From assembly GCF_001423485.1 (NCBI RefSeq), contig NZ_LMOD01000003.1, positions 323,527-387,526 of the forward strand: DNA of 64,000 nucleotides, in the 5' to 3' direction. Origin of the DNA: Microbacterium sp. Leaf320 (lineage in GTDB: Bacteria; Actinomycetota; Actinomycetes; Actinomycetales; Microbacteriaceae). The translations under genes and the position numbers were made by a program. Below, piece after piece: positions 33,374-42,828 of the stretch (within the stretch, counting starts at the first letter, position 1; every line of letters starts with the position of its first letter). Under the pieces are notes generated by a model, which saw only the letters and a program-made list of their open reading frames with translations, had not been told where the DNA came from and made no database searches.

Positions 33374-34846
33374 TTATTCGTTGATGCCGAGCGTGGCGGC
33401 AGTCGCCGCGGTGGACTTCGCTGCCAGCGCGGCATCTGTGTTCAGCTTCTCGCCGAACGTGGGGATGAGCTCGCGCAGCTCGGACTCCCAGCCCGGGTAC
33501 TCGGCGGGGAAGCACTTCTTGAGCAGATCGAGCATGATCGGCACGGCGGTGGATGCTCCGGGCGATGCACCGAGCAGACCAGCGATCGATCCGTCGGCCG
33601 CCGCGACGACCTCGGTGCCGAACTGCAGGATGCCGCCCTTCTTGGCATCCTTCTTCATCACCTGTGCACGCTGACCGGCATCGATCAGTGTCCAGTCCTC
33701 GTCCTTGGCCGTGGGCATGAACGTGCGGAGGCTGTCGACCTTCTTGGCGTGGTTCTTCATCAGCTCGCCGACGAGGTAGGTGATGAGGTCGGGGTTCGCG
33801 AAAGCGACCCGCAGCATCGGCCACAGGTTGTGTGTGCGCACCTGCGACACGATGTCGAGCATCGAGCCGTTCTTGAGGAACTTGGGGCTGAAGGTCGCGA
33901 ACGGACCGAACATCAGCGATGCCTCGCCATCGACCACGCGTGTGTCGAGGTGCGGCACGGACATGGGCGGAGCGCCCACGGAAGCCTGCGAATAGACCTT
34001 GGCCTGGTGCTGCGCGACGATCTTCGGGTTGGAGGTCTTGAGGAACTGACCGCCGATCGGGAAGACGCCGTAGCCCTTGATCTCGGGGATGCCCGAGCGC
34101 TGCAGAAGCTTGAGCGCCCAGCCGCCGGCGCCGACGAACACGAACCGCGCCTTGATCTGGTTCGGGGTACGCCCGATGGTCGTGCGGTAGTTGACCAGCC
34201 AGGTGCCGTCCTTCTGCTTCTTCAGGCTCTTGACCTCGTGGTTGGTGCGCAGCGTCACGCCCGAGTCGGTGAGGTGGTCGAAGAGCTGGTGCGTCAGGGC
34301 GCCGAAGTCGACATCGGTGCCGGCTGGCACTCGGGTCGCGGCGAACGGCTCGCCCTTGCGGCGCTGCTGCATGAGGAGCGGCGCCCACTTGTTGATGACG
34401 CGGGAGTCCTCGCTGTACTCGATGCCGTCGAACAGCGGCTGCTTCTTGAGCACCTCGTAGCGATCCTTGAGGTACTTGACGTCCTTCTCACCGCGCACGA
34501 ACGTCATGTGCGGTGTGGCGTTGATGAAGGTCGAGGGAGCGTCGAGCACTCCCCGATCGACCAGCGACGACCAGAACTGACGGCTCTGCTGGAACTGCTC
34601 GTTGATCGAGACGGCCTTCGCCGGGTCGAGGGGCGCGCCCTTCTGCTGCGGCATGTAGTTCAGCTCGCAGAGCGCCGCATGGCCCGTACCCGCGTTGTTC
34701 CAGGGGTTCGATGACTCCTGAGCCACATCGGAGAGTCGCTCGAACGCGACGATCTTCCAATCCGGCTGCAGCTCGTGCAGAAGGGTACCCAGGGTGGCGC
34801 TCATGATGCCACCACCGATCAAGACGACATCGACGGTTTCGGTCAC
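33374..34846 (-). CDS. mqo: Malate:quinone oxidoreductase
   Basis: 490-aa FAD-dependent membrane-associated enzyme oxidising malate to oxaloacetate with quinone reduction. VLIGGGIMSATLG near the start is the FAD-binding GxGxxG, followed by WNNAGTGHAALCELNY and GASPGAST. Two GTG codons lie side by side; the second (34846) is 6 nt after TAGACT, which gives a leaderless mRNA beginning MTETVDVVLIGGG, the usual start. tdk follows directly. Confidence 0.94.
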   Translation of the reverse strand: MTETVDVVLIGGGIMSATLGTLLHELQPDWKIVAFERLSDVAQESSNPWNNAGTGHAALCELNYMPQQKGAPLDPAKAVSINEQFQQSRQFWSSLVDRGVLDAPSTFINATPHMTFVRGEKDVKYLKDRYEVLKKQPLFDGIEYSEDSRVINKWAPLLMQQRRKGEPFAATRVPAGTDVDFGALTHQLFDHLTDSGVTLRTNHEVKSLKKQKDGTWLVNYRTTIGRTPNQIKARFVFVGAGGWALKLLQRSGIPEIKGYGVFPIGGQFLKTSNPKIVAQHQAKVYSQASVGAPPMSVPHLDTRVVDGEASLMFGPFATFSPKFLKNGSMLDIVSQVRTHNLWPMLRVAFANPDLITYLVGELMKNHAKKVDSLRTFMPTAKDEDWTLIDAGQRAQVMKKDAKKGGILQFGTEVVAAADGSIAGLLGASPGASTAVPIMLDLLKKCFPAEYPGWESELRELIPTFGEKLNTDAALAAKSTAATAATLGINE

Positions 34847-34858
34847 CACGACAGTCTA
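34847..34858 (-). promoter_or_regulatory. Leaderless promoter of mqo
   Basis: TAGACT (34858-34853, minus strand), 6-nt gap, GTG at 34846. It decides between the two adjacent GTG codons. Confidence 0.6.
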
Positions 34859-34929
34859 GTTCGAGGTCACGGCACACCTGACCACAGGGACCGGCCTCGT
34901 GAGACCGGATCCGCATGGCGGCGATGCGA

Positions 34930-36099
<1,170 letters not shown>

Positions 36100-36111
36100 C
36101 TACCGTGCCGC

Positions 36112-36191
36112 GGTCAGCGACCGGTGCCGGCGTGGACCGTGGCGCGGTGTGCGGGCGTGGGTCAGCGACCGGTGCCGGCGTGGACCGTGGC
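36112..36191. repeat. Tandem copy of the lysC 3' end
   Basis: A 32-nt block at 36112-36143 is repeated exactly at 36160-36191 (period 48). The second copy is the lysC end including the stop. The first copy lies just after the stop. Both would encode ATVHAGTGR and a stop, so a small local duplication happened here. Confidence 0.85.
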
Positions 36192-37445
36192 CTCGGCGTC
36201 GCCGTCGAGACCGTAGGCGGTGTGCACGGTGCGTGCGGCCTCGGCGAGGTCGGTGTCGCGAAGGACGACAGAGATGCGGATCTCGGACGTCGAGATCATC
36301 TCGATGTTGATGCCACCGGCGGACAGCGCCTCGAACAGCACCGCCGAGACTCCGGAGTGCGTGCGCATTCCGGCACCCACGACCGAGAGCTTGCCGATCT
36401 GGTCGTCGTGCACGAGGTTCTGGAAGCCGACCTCGGTCTGCTCACCGGCCAGCGCCTTGAGCGCTGCCGCCGAATCGGCCTTGGGAACCGTGAACGAGAT
36501 GTCGGTGCGTCCTGTGGCCGACACGTTCTGCACGATCATGTCGACGTTCGCGCCCGACTTGGCGACGATCTTGAAGATCTCGGCCGCCTTGCCCGGGACG
36601 TCGGGCACGCCGGCGACGGTGATCTTGGCCTGGCCGAAATCGGTGGCGACACCGGCGACGATCGGTTCTTCCATGGCTGCTGCTCCCTCGGCTTCGCGAG
36701 GGTTCTTCATGCCCTCGCCCAGAACGTATGTACCCTCGGACGACGAGAACGTCGACCGGGCGTGGATCAGGACGCCGTGACGGCGTGCGTACTCGACGGC
36801 GCGGATGTAGAGCACCTTGGCGCCGTTGGCGGCGAGCTCGAGCATCTCTTCGCTGCCGATGTGGTCGAGCTTCTGCGCCTTCGGGATGACCCGGGGGTCT
36901 GCCGTGAAGATGCCGTCGACGTCGCTGTAGATCTCGCAGACGTCGGCGTCGAGAGCCGCGGCGAGAGCGACGGCCGTCGTGTCGGAGCCACCGCGCCCGA
37001 GCGTGGTGATGTCGCGGGTGTCGCGGTTGAACCCCTGGAAGCCGGCGACAATGACGATCGCGCCTTCGTCGAGCGCTTCGCGCAGACGGATCGGCGTGAC
37101 ATCGACGATGCGGGCGGCGCCGTGCTGGGAGTCGGTGATCATGCCGGCCTGGCTGCCGGTGAACGATCGGGCCTCGAAGCCCATCGAGTGGATCGCCATG
37201 GCGAGGAGAGCCATCGAGATCCGCTCGCCGCTCGAGAGCAGCATGTCGAGCTCGCGCGGTGCCGGGATCGGCGCGACCTCGTTGGCGAGGTCGAGCAGTT
37301 CGTCGGTCGTGTCGCCCATCGCGCTCACGGCGACGACGACGTCGTGGCCGGCGCGACGCGTGTCGACGATGCGCTTGGCGACGCGCTTGATGCTCTCTGC
37401 GTCGGCGACTGAGGAGCCGCCGTACTTCTGCACGATGAGGGCCAC
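36162..37445 (-). CDS. lysC: Aspartate kinase
   Basis: 427 aa, first enzyme of the aspartate family. The N-terminal KYGGSS motif and the SGERIS and GRGGSDTTA regions of the amino acid kinase fold are clear, followed by two ACT domains for feedback control. Of two nearby GTG codons I use 37445 because AGGGAG is 5 nt upstream and the protein then starts [12 protein letters not shown], as in orthologues; GTG at 37451 is the alternative. Actinobacterial lysC usually makes an internal beta subunit as well, which I cannot confirm from the sequence alone. Confidence 0.95.
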   Translation of the reverse strand: MALIVQKYGGSSVADAESIKRVAKRIVDTRRAGHDVVVAVSAMGDTTDELLDLANEVAPIPAPRELDMLLSSGERISMALLAMAIHSMGFEARSFTGSQAGMITDSQHGAARIVDVTPIRLREALDEGAIVIVAGFQGFNRDTRDITTLGRGGSDTTAVALAAALDADVCEIYSDVDGIFTADPRVIPKAQKLDHIGSEEMLELAANGAKVLYIRAVEYARRHGVLIHARSTFSSSEGTYVLGEGMKNPREAEGAAAMEEPIVAGVATDFGQAKITVAGVPDVPGKAAEIFKIVAKSGANVDMIVQNVSATGRTDISFTVPKADSAAALKALAGEQTEVGFQNLVHDDQIGKLSVVGAGMRTHSGVSAVLFEALSAGGINIEMISTSEIRISVVLRDTDLAEAARTVHTAYGLDGDAEATVHAGTGR

Positions 37446-37538
37446 GTTCACTCCCTGGGATGTCGGGCGGATCCGCCCACCGCTCATTCTACGATCGGCG
37501 CATATGCCCTGCTTCGCATGTGACGGGATCAGGACGGA

Positions 37539-38477
37539 TCAGGGCGCGGGCGGGAGTGGAGCGGGCGTGAGATCGGGAGCGACGGATGCCGGTGGGCGCA
37601 ATCGCCCTCCGGTGGCGGCGAACCAGCATCCGATGATGATCAGCGGTAATCCGATGAGCAGACCGGGAGTCAGCGGCTCGGCGAGCACGATCGCTCCGAG
37701 GATGATCGCGACCACCGGGTTGACGTAGGTGAACAGCGGCGCCCGCACCGGGCCCACTTCGCGGATCAGTGCGAAGAAGGCGAGGAACGCGACAGCCGTG
37801 CAGATGACGGCGAGAGCGAGCAGCGCGCCGATCGAGGGCAGCGTCGGCGTCTCATGCTGAGTCAGCAGTCCGATCGGAAGGTAGATCACCCCGATCATCA
37901 GCAGAGAGAGCGTGATCGTGCCGAGCGAGGGCACGTCGTTCAGCTTGCGGGCGACGATGAACGGCGCGATCGCATAGAGGATGGCGACCAGCAGCACCTC
38001 CCCCGCGGCGAGAAGACTGACCTCGCCACCGAAGAGTCCTGGACCGGCGACGACGACCGCGACACCGACGAAGCCCACCAGCAGGCCGATGCCTCGTGCA
38101 GGGCGAAGGACGCCTCGGTCTCCCCCGCCCAGGGCGATGAGCGCAGCGAACAGCGGCACCGTCGCGACGAGCAGGCCCGTCATCCCCGAGGGCAGCGTCA
38201 TCTCTGCATGACCCAAGAGCACGAAGGGGCCGGCCATCTCGACGACGCCGAACGCCAGAACCCACGGCCAGTGCTTCAGCGCCGCACGCAGCGCGCCCCC
38301 ACGGAGCGCGAACGGAAGGAGGAGCAGCGCGGCGATGAGAGTGCGGCCAGCCACGATGGCGGGCGGCGAGAGCGACTCGACCGCGATGCTGATGAACAGG
38401 TAGGGCACGCCCCACAGCAGGGCCATCGCCCCGAAGAGCAGCCACCCGCGGCGGGAGAACCCGCCCTGGGCGTTCAC
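37539..38477 (-). CDS. EamA-family drug/metabolite transporter
   Basis: 312 aa with ten predicted hydrophobic segments arranged as two EamA repeats (PYLFISIAVESLSPPAIVAGR in the first, then VRAPLFTYVNPVVAIILG in the second), typical for DMT exporters of the RhaT/YdcZ type. The substrate cannot be assigned. It starts GTG at 38477 with no clear ribosome site, 17 nt after the recR stop, so it may be coupled to recR. No neighbour gives a substrate hint. Confidence 0.85.
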   Translation of the reverse strand: MNAQGGFSRRGWLLFGAMALLWGVPYLFISIAVESLSPPAIVAGRTLIAALLLLPFALRGGALRAALKHWPWVLAFGVVEMAGPFVLLGHAEMTLPSGMTGLLVATVPLFAALIALGGGDRGVLRPARGIGLLVGFVGVAVVVAGPGLFGGEVSLLAAGEVLLVAILYAIAPFIVARKLNDVPSLGTITLSLLMIGVIYLPIGLLTQHETPTLPSIGALLALAVICTAVAFLAFFALIREVGPVRAPLFTYVNPVVAIILGAIVLAEPLTPGLLIGLPLIIIGCWFAATGGRLRPPASVAPDLTPAPLPPAP

Positions 38478-38493
38478 TGCACGCGCCCGGCGA

Positions 38494-39087
38494 TCACAGC
38501 ACGCGCCGGCCCTCGAATGCTCGACCGAGGGTGACCTCGTCGGCGTACTCGAGGTCGCCGCCGACCGGGAGCCCGGAGGCGAGACGCGACACGGTGATCT
38601 GCATGGTCGTGAGCAGACGGCTGAGGTAGCTCGCCGTCGCCTCGCCTTCGAGATTCGGGTTCGTCGCGAGGATGACCTCCTGCACCGTCCCGTCGGCGAG
38701 ACGCGTCATGAGCTGGGCGATGCGCAGATCGTCGGGTCCGATGCCGGCGATGGGGCTGATCGCCCCGCCGAGCACGTGGTACAGCCCACGGAACTCGCGG
38801 GTGCGCTCGATGGCAGCCACGTCCTTGGCATCCTCGACGACGCAGATCAGCTCGGGATTGCGACGCGGGTCACGGCAGATCGTGCAGCGCTCCTGCTCTG
38901 CCACGTTGCCGCAGACCTCGCAGAAGCGCACACGGACGCGGATCTCGACCAGCAGCTCCGACAGACGTGCGACGTCGAACGTCGGGGTCTGCAGGATGTG
39001 GAACGCGATGCGCTGCGCGGACTTGGGGCCGATTCCGGGGAGCCGGCCGAACTCGTCGATCAGCTCCTGGACGATTCCGTCATACAT
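38494..39087 (-). CDS. recR: Recombination protein RecR
   Basis: 197 aa, full length. Helix-hairpin-helix [15 protein letters not shown], zinc finger [16 protein letters not shown], then the Toprim domain ([14 protein letters not shown]). Works with RecO and RecF in gap repair. Its ATG overlaps the dnaX stop (TGATG), the standard dnaX-recR pair, here without the usual ybaB gene between them. Confidence 0.96.
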   Translation of the reverse strand: MYDGIVQELIDEFGRLPGIGPKSAQRIAFHILQTPTFDVARLSELLVEIRVRVRFCEVCGNVAEQERCTICRDPRRNPELICVVEDAKDVAAIERTREFRGLYHVLGGAISPIAGIGPDDLRIAQLMTRLADGTVQEVILATNPNLEGEATASYLSRLLTTMQITVSRLASGLPVGGDLEYADEVTLGRAFEGRRVL

Positions 39088-41642
39088 CAGGAGAACCTCG
39101 TCGGGGGCTCGTAGGGCTCTTCGCGCACGAATGTCGCGCCGAGCACCTGGCGGATCACGGCCTCACCGTAGCGCTGGACTCCCCCGGCAGGGGTGCGCTC
39201 GGTGATCACCGGGGCTGCGGCGGCGGATGCCGCGTTGCGCACCGGCGCAGCGGGCTGCACGGGTGCGGACTGAGCCGGGGGCGATGACGACGGATGCGCC
39301 TGCGCGCGGCCGGCGGATGCCGCGGTCTGAGGTGTCGGCACCGGCTCGTACGCCGGGTCGTACGGCGGCTCGTCATCGAAGTACGGCGGCTCGTCATCGA
39401 GCGGAGGCGGCGGCTCGTCGCCTCCGACAGGCCGGCCGGCCCCAGGAGCGTCGACCGGATGGCCGGCACCTGGCGCGGTGCTGGCTGCCGGGGCGGCCGG
39501 AGCGGTCGGGGCGCTCGGGGCTGCCTGAGCGGTCGGGGATGCCGTGGCCGGGGTGGCGGTCGGGGCGCTCGGCGCTGCCTGAGCGGTCGGGGATGCCGTG
39601 GCCGGGGTGGCGGTCGGGGCGCTCGGCGCCGCTTGAGCAGCGACCGGAGAGGTTGCAGGGTCGGCGGATGCCGGGATGGCGGCCACCGCCCACTCGGTCA
39701 CCGGCCCCGCAGAAGCACTACGTGTCTGAGAGCGCGGTGAGCCCGCTGACGCAGGCTCCGATGCGGCGGCGTCGCCTGTCGGCGCACCGGACGAGGAGGT
39801 CGCCGGCTGACGAGGCGCCCCGCCCGCGGGCATCGGTGCGGGACGGTACTTCACCTTGACGCCGACTTCGTGCTCGATCGCCATGCGAAGGTGATCCGAC
39901 GGGCCTGCGCCCGGGATCGTGCCCTTGAACTTCGCGACGTCGTGCTGGCTCGTGAAGCCGAGGGTGAGCACCTCGGAATCGGTGTCGTAGGCGAGCGGCT
40001 GAACCGCGGTCGCAAGCAGCCAGGAGGTGCGGCTGAGCCCCTCGAGTCGCTTGAGCACCCCGGGCCAGGCGGCGGTGATTCCGTCGAACGTGACCGGACC
40101 GGCCGGCGCTGCGGGCGCCGCCTCGGTCTCGGCGGCCGACGCCGCTTCGGATGCAGCGGCTTCGGAAGCGGCGGCGGCTTCGGATACCACGGCTCCAGGT
40201 GCATCGGATGCGGGCGATGCACCCGCGGGCACGTCGTCCTGCGTCGTCGCGGCTGCACCGGCAGCAGTCGGCGCGGCGGCAGCGGCAGTAGCAGGGGCCG
40301 GCGCAGCAGCAGGAGTCGGCGCAGCAGCAGGAGTCGGCGCAGCAGCAGGAGCAGGCGCAGCAACAGCAGCAGGGGCAGCAGGAGTCGGCGCAGCAGCAGG
40401 GGCCGCTGTCGACCCGGTGGCGTGAGCGCTCGGCCCGGACTGCGTGGCAGCCGACGGCGTCTGAACCCGCGCAGGCGCCGCGGCAGACACGGAGGTGGAC
40501 GGCGGGGCGGCAGCCCCGGCATCCGCTCCAGCGGCCAGAACACGGGCGACCATCAGCTCGAGGTGAAGTCGGGGCGATGTCGCGCCGGACATGTCGTCGA
40601 GGGCTGCGCTGACGACGTCGGCCGTGCGCGACAGACGGGCGGAGCCGAACGACTCGGCCTGCGTGCGCATGCGGGCGAGCTCGTCTTCGGCGACCCCGCG
40701 CAGCACCGAGGCAGCACCGGCGCCGACGGCCGCGATCACGATGAGGTCTCGCAGCCGCTCGAGCAGATCGTCGACGAAGCGACGGGGGTCCTGCCCGGTC
40801 TGCACGACGCGATCGATGGCGGGGAAGGCGGCGGCGGCATCGGCGGCGGCCAACGCGTCGACGATCTCGTCGAGCAGAGTGGCGTGCGTGTAGCCGAGCA
40901 GGGCCACTGCCCGCTCGTACGCCACCGTCACGGTCTCGGAACCGGCGGGGGAATCGGAGCCAGCGATCAGCTGGTCGAGCAGCGAGAGGGTGTCTCGGGG
41001 CGAGCCGCCTCCGGCACGAACGACGAGAGGCAGCACACCGCGCTCGGCGACCACGCCCTCTTCGGTGCAGAGCTTCTCGACGTAATCGAGCATCGCGGCC
41101 GGCGGCACCAGCCGGAACGGGTAGTGGTGCGTGCGCGAGCGGATCGTGCCGAGCACCTTCTCGGGCTCGGTGGTCGCGAAGATGAACTTGACGTGCTCGG
41201 GCGGCTCTTCGACGAGCTTGAGCAGCGCGTTGAACCCCTGCGGCGTCACCATGTGCGCCTCGTCGAGGATGAAGATCTTGTAGCGGTCGCGGCTGGGGGC
41301 GAACGTCGCCCGCTCGCGCAGGTCGCGGGCGTCGTCGACGCCGTTGTGGCTGGCGGCGTCGATCTCGACCACGTCGAGTGATCCTCCACCCGCGCGCGAC
41401 AGCTCGACGCAGCTCGGGCACGTGCCGCACGGGACGTCGGTGGGCCCCTCGGCGCAGTTCAGGCACCGGGCGAGGATGCGAGCAGAAGTGGTCTTGCCGC
41501 ATCCACGGGGTCCGGAGAAGAGATAGGCGTGGCCGACACGGTCACCGCGCAGCGCGGTCATCAGCGGATCGGTCACCTGGGACTGCCCGATCATCTCGCC
41601 GAACGACTCGGGGCGGTAGCGGCGGTAGAGGGCTGTGGTCAC
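39087..41642 (-). CDS. dnaX: DNA polymerase III subunits gamma and tau
   Basis: 851-aa clamp-loader ATPase. Walker A is GPRGCGKTT, followed by the zinc motif of four Cys (CLNC, CGTCPSC), the DEAH-like ILDEAHM and an SRTHHYPF arginine finger. Residues about 370-540 and 600-780 are Ala/Pro/Thr-rich linkers with internal repeats. The C-terminus is a short tau-like part ([10 protein letters not shown]). Two GTG codons adjoin; the second (41642) lies 6 nt after TAGGCT, so [14 protein letters not shown] is the likely N-terminus of a leaderless mRNA. Confidence 0.94.
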   Translation of the reverse strand: MTTALYRRYRPESFGEMIGQSQVTDPLMTALRGDRVGHAYLFSGPRGCGKTTSARILARCLNCAEGPTDVPCGTCPSCVELSRAGGGSLDVVEIDAASHNGVDDARDLRERATFAPSRDRYKIFILDEAHMVTPQGFNALLKLVEEPPEHVKFIFATTEPEKVLGTIRSRTHHYPFRLVPPAAMLDYVEKLCTEEGVVAERGVLPLVVRAGGGSPRDTLSLLDQLIAGSDSPAGSETVTVAYERAVALLGYTHATLLDEIVDALAAADAAAAFPAIDRVVQTGQDPRRFVDDLLERLRDLIVIAAVGAGAASVLRGVAEDELARMRTQAESFGSARLSRTADVVSAALDDMSGATSPRLHLELMVARVLAAGADAGAAAPPSTSVSAAAPARVQTPSAATQSGPSAHATGSTAAPAAAPTPAAPAAVAAPAPAAAPTPAAAPTPAAAPAPATAAAAAPTAAGAAATTQDDVPAGASPASDAPGAVVSEAAAASEAAASEAASAAETEAAPAAPAGPVTFDGITAAWPGVLKRLEGLSRTSWLLATAVQPLAYDTDSEVLTLGFTSQHDVAKFKGTIPGAGPSDHLRMAIEHEVGVKVKYRPAPMPAGGAPRQPATSSSGAPTGDAAASEPASAGSPRSQTRSASAGPVTEWAVAAIPASADPATSPVAAQAAPSAPTATPATASPTAQAAPSAPTATPATASPTAQAAPSAPTAPAAPAASTAPGAGHPVDAPGAGRPVGGDEPPPPLDDEPPYFDDEPPYDPAYEPVPTPQTAASAGRAQAHPSSSPPAQSAPVQPAAPVRNAASAAAAPVITERTPAGGVQRYGEAVIRQVLGATFVREEPYEPPTRFS
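39520..39627. repeat. 54-nt tandem repeat inside dnaX
   Basis: Two near-identical 54-nt units (39520-39573 and 39574-39627) code for an 18-residue block beginning [13 protein letters not shown]. It is a coding minisatellite in the linker and probably length-variable between strains. Confidence 0.8.
40300..40402. repeat. Short GCAGCAGCAGGAGTC-type repeat inside dnaX
   Basis: Several 18-nt units (GGCGCAGCAGCAGGAGTC and variants) code for PTPAAA repeats in the first linker. It is a simple-sequence coding repeat and not a CRISPR array. Confidence 0.75.
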
Positions 41643-41654
41643 CACACCAGCCTA
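41643..41654 (-). promoter_or_regulatory. Leaderless promoter of dnaX
   Basis: TAGGCT (41654-41649, minus strand), 6-nt gap to the GTG at 41642. It decides between two adjacent GTG codons. Confidence 0.6.
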
Positions 41655-41746
41655 CGGCGTGCCACGGACGTTCAGGCAGGCGGGTCCGGCCGATCGACCG
41701 AGCGACCCGCGCCGCGCTGCCGAGTCATCGGGGGCGACGCCGCGAA

Positions 41747-42826
41747 TCACGACGAGACGGCCTCGAACACGCCGCCGACCACCTCGACGACCCCGCCCGT
41801 CGCGTCGACCAGGTCTCCGACCGCGCCGACGAGATGCACGACCCCTCCGACGATCTCGATCACGTCGAAGACGGCTCCGGCGACCTCGATCGCGCTGTCC
41901 AGACTCTCCCCCGCTCGCAGCACCTGCGACTCCGTGCGGAGTGCGGCCGTCCACGAACGCTCGAGCCCGAACAGCACGGCATAGGGCAGCAGCCGCTCGT
42001 TCAGGAGGAATCGCTGCAGCCGCTCGGACGCCGCCTCGACGGAGACGTCTGACCGCAGATCCGCCCCGTCCGCCGACTGGAGGAAACGCAGCGGCTCGGC
42101 CTCGGCGAGGGCGACGTACTCCCGGATGCCGGCGAGGTGCGCGCGCAGCGGTTGCGCGGCCGGAAGGAACCGGCGCCATGGCCTCGGGGCGATCACGATC
42201 ACCGCGACGGCGACCACGACACCCGCGATCGGCACGGCGTACACGCCGGCGCCCGGTTCGCTCACCACGAGCGCTGCGAAGAGCAGCAGCAGACACACGC
42301 CGATCACGAGGCAGGCGGCCGCCCGCAGCAGGAAGGTCGCCCAGCCGCGGCGGCCTCGGCCGATCAGCCCTGCGGAGGCGAGCCGTGTCTCGGTCTCGTC
42401 GAGCACGCCACGCACTCGTCGGTGCAGCGCCCGAGCATCCGAGCTGAATCGTCGCACCCGACCCGAGGTGTGGTCCGGACCGAACAGCGCCTCGAGGACG
42501 CTCAGCTCCTCCGGCGTGAATGTCGCGCCGTCGACGACCTCGATGCCGATCGGCGCGCGCTTGCGCGATCCCCCGGACGGCACGTCCTCGGCATCCACCA
42601 GCAGCCGCACCTTCCGGCGCACCGCCAGGTCGATCAGCGCCGCGGCGATCGCCCTGCGGTCGGCGTTGAGCAGCAGCGCGTCGTACAGCACCGTCGCACC
42701 GGGCGACGGTGCGAACCGCGGTCCGGGCGACGCCACGCGCTGCACCGATCGCACCCGCTCGATGACAGCGAGGACGAGCAGCAGCAGCGCGGGCGCGAGC
42801 CCGAGCAGCGAAGCGGTGATCAGCAC
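41747..42826 (-). CDS. YciQ-like (DUF2207) membrane protein
   Basis: 359 aa. The N-terminal helix (about 2-22), a cytosolic part with LIDLAVRRKVRLLVD and LSVLEALFGPD, two adjacent membrane helices around 168-215 (LVIGVCLLLLFAALVV) and a C-terminal RFLLNERLLPYAVLFGLE match the C-terminal domain of DUF2207/YciQ membrane proteins. The N-terminal Ig-like exported domain of full-length YciQ is missing, so this is a short form. GTG start 2 nt after the GH65 stop, therefore co-translated with the phosphorylase gene. Role unknown. Confidence 0.7.
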   Translation of the reverse strand: MLITASLLGLAPALLLLVLAVIERVRSVQRVASPGPRFAPSPGATVLYDALLLNADRRAIAAALIDLAVRRKVRLLVDAEDVPSGGSRKRAPIGIEVVDGATFTPEELSVLEALFGPDHTSGRVRRFSSDARALHRRVRGVLDETETRLASAGLIGRGRRGWATFLLRAAACLVIGVCLLLLFAALVVSEPGAGVYAVPIAGVVVAVAVIVIAPRPWRRFLPAAQPLRAHLAGIREYVALAEAEPLRFLQSADGADLRSDVSVEAASERLQRFLLNERLLPYAVLFGLERSWTAALRTESQVLRAGESLDSAIEVAGAVFDVIEIVGGVVHLVGAVGDLVDATGGVVEVVGGVFEAVSS

Positions 42827-42828
42827 CG

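Noticed and set aside
40300..40402. CRISPR-like array of short repeats
   Set aside because: The repeats are in-frame Ala/Pro coding repeats inside dnaX, with no spacers and no cas genes.
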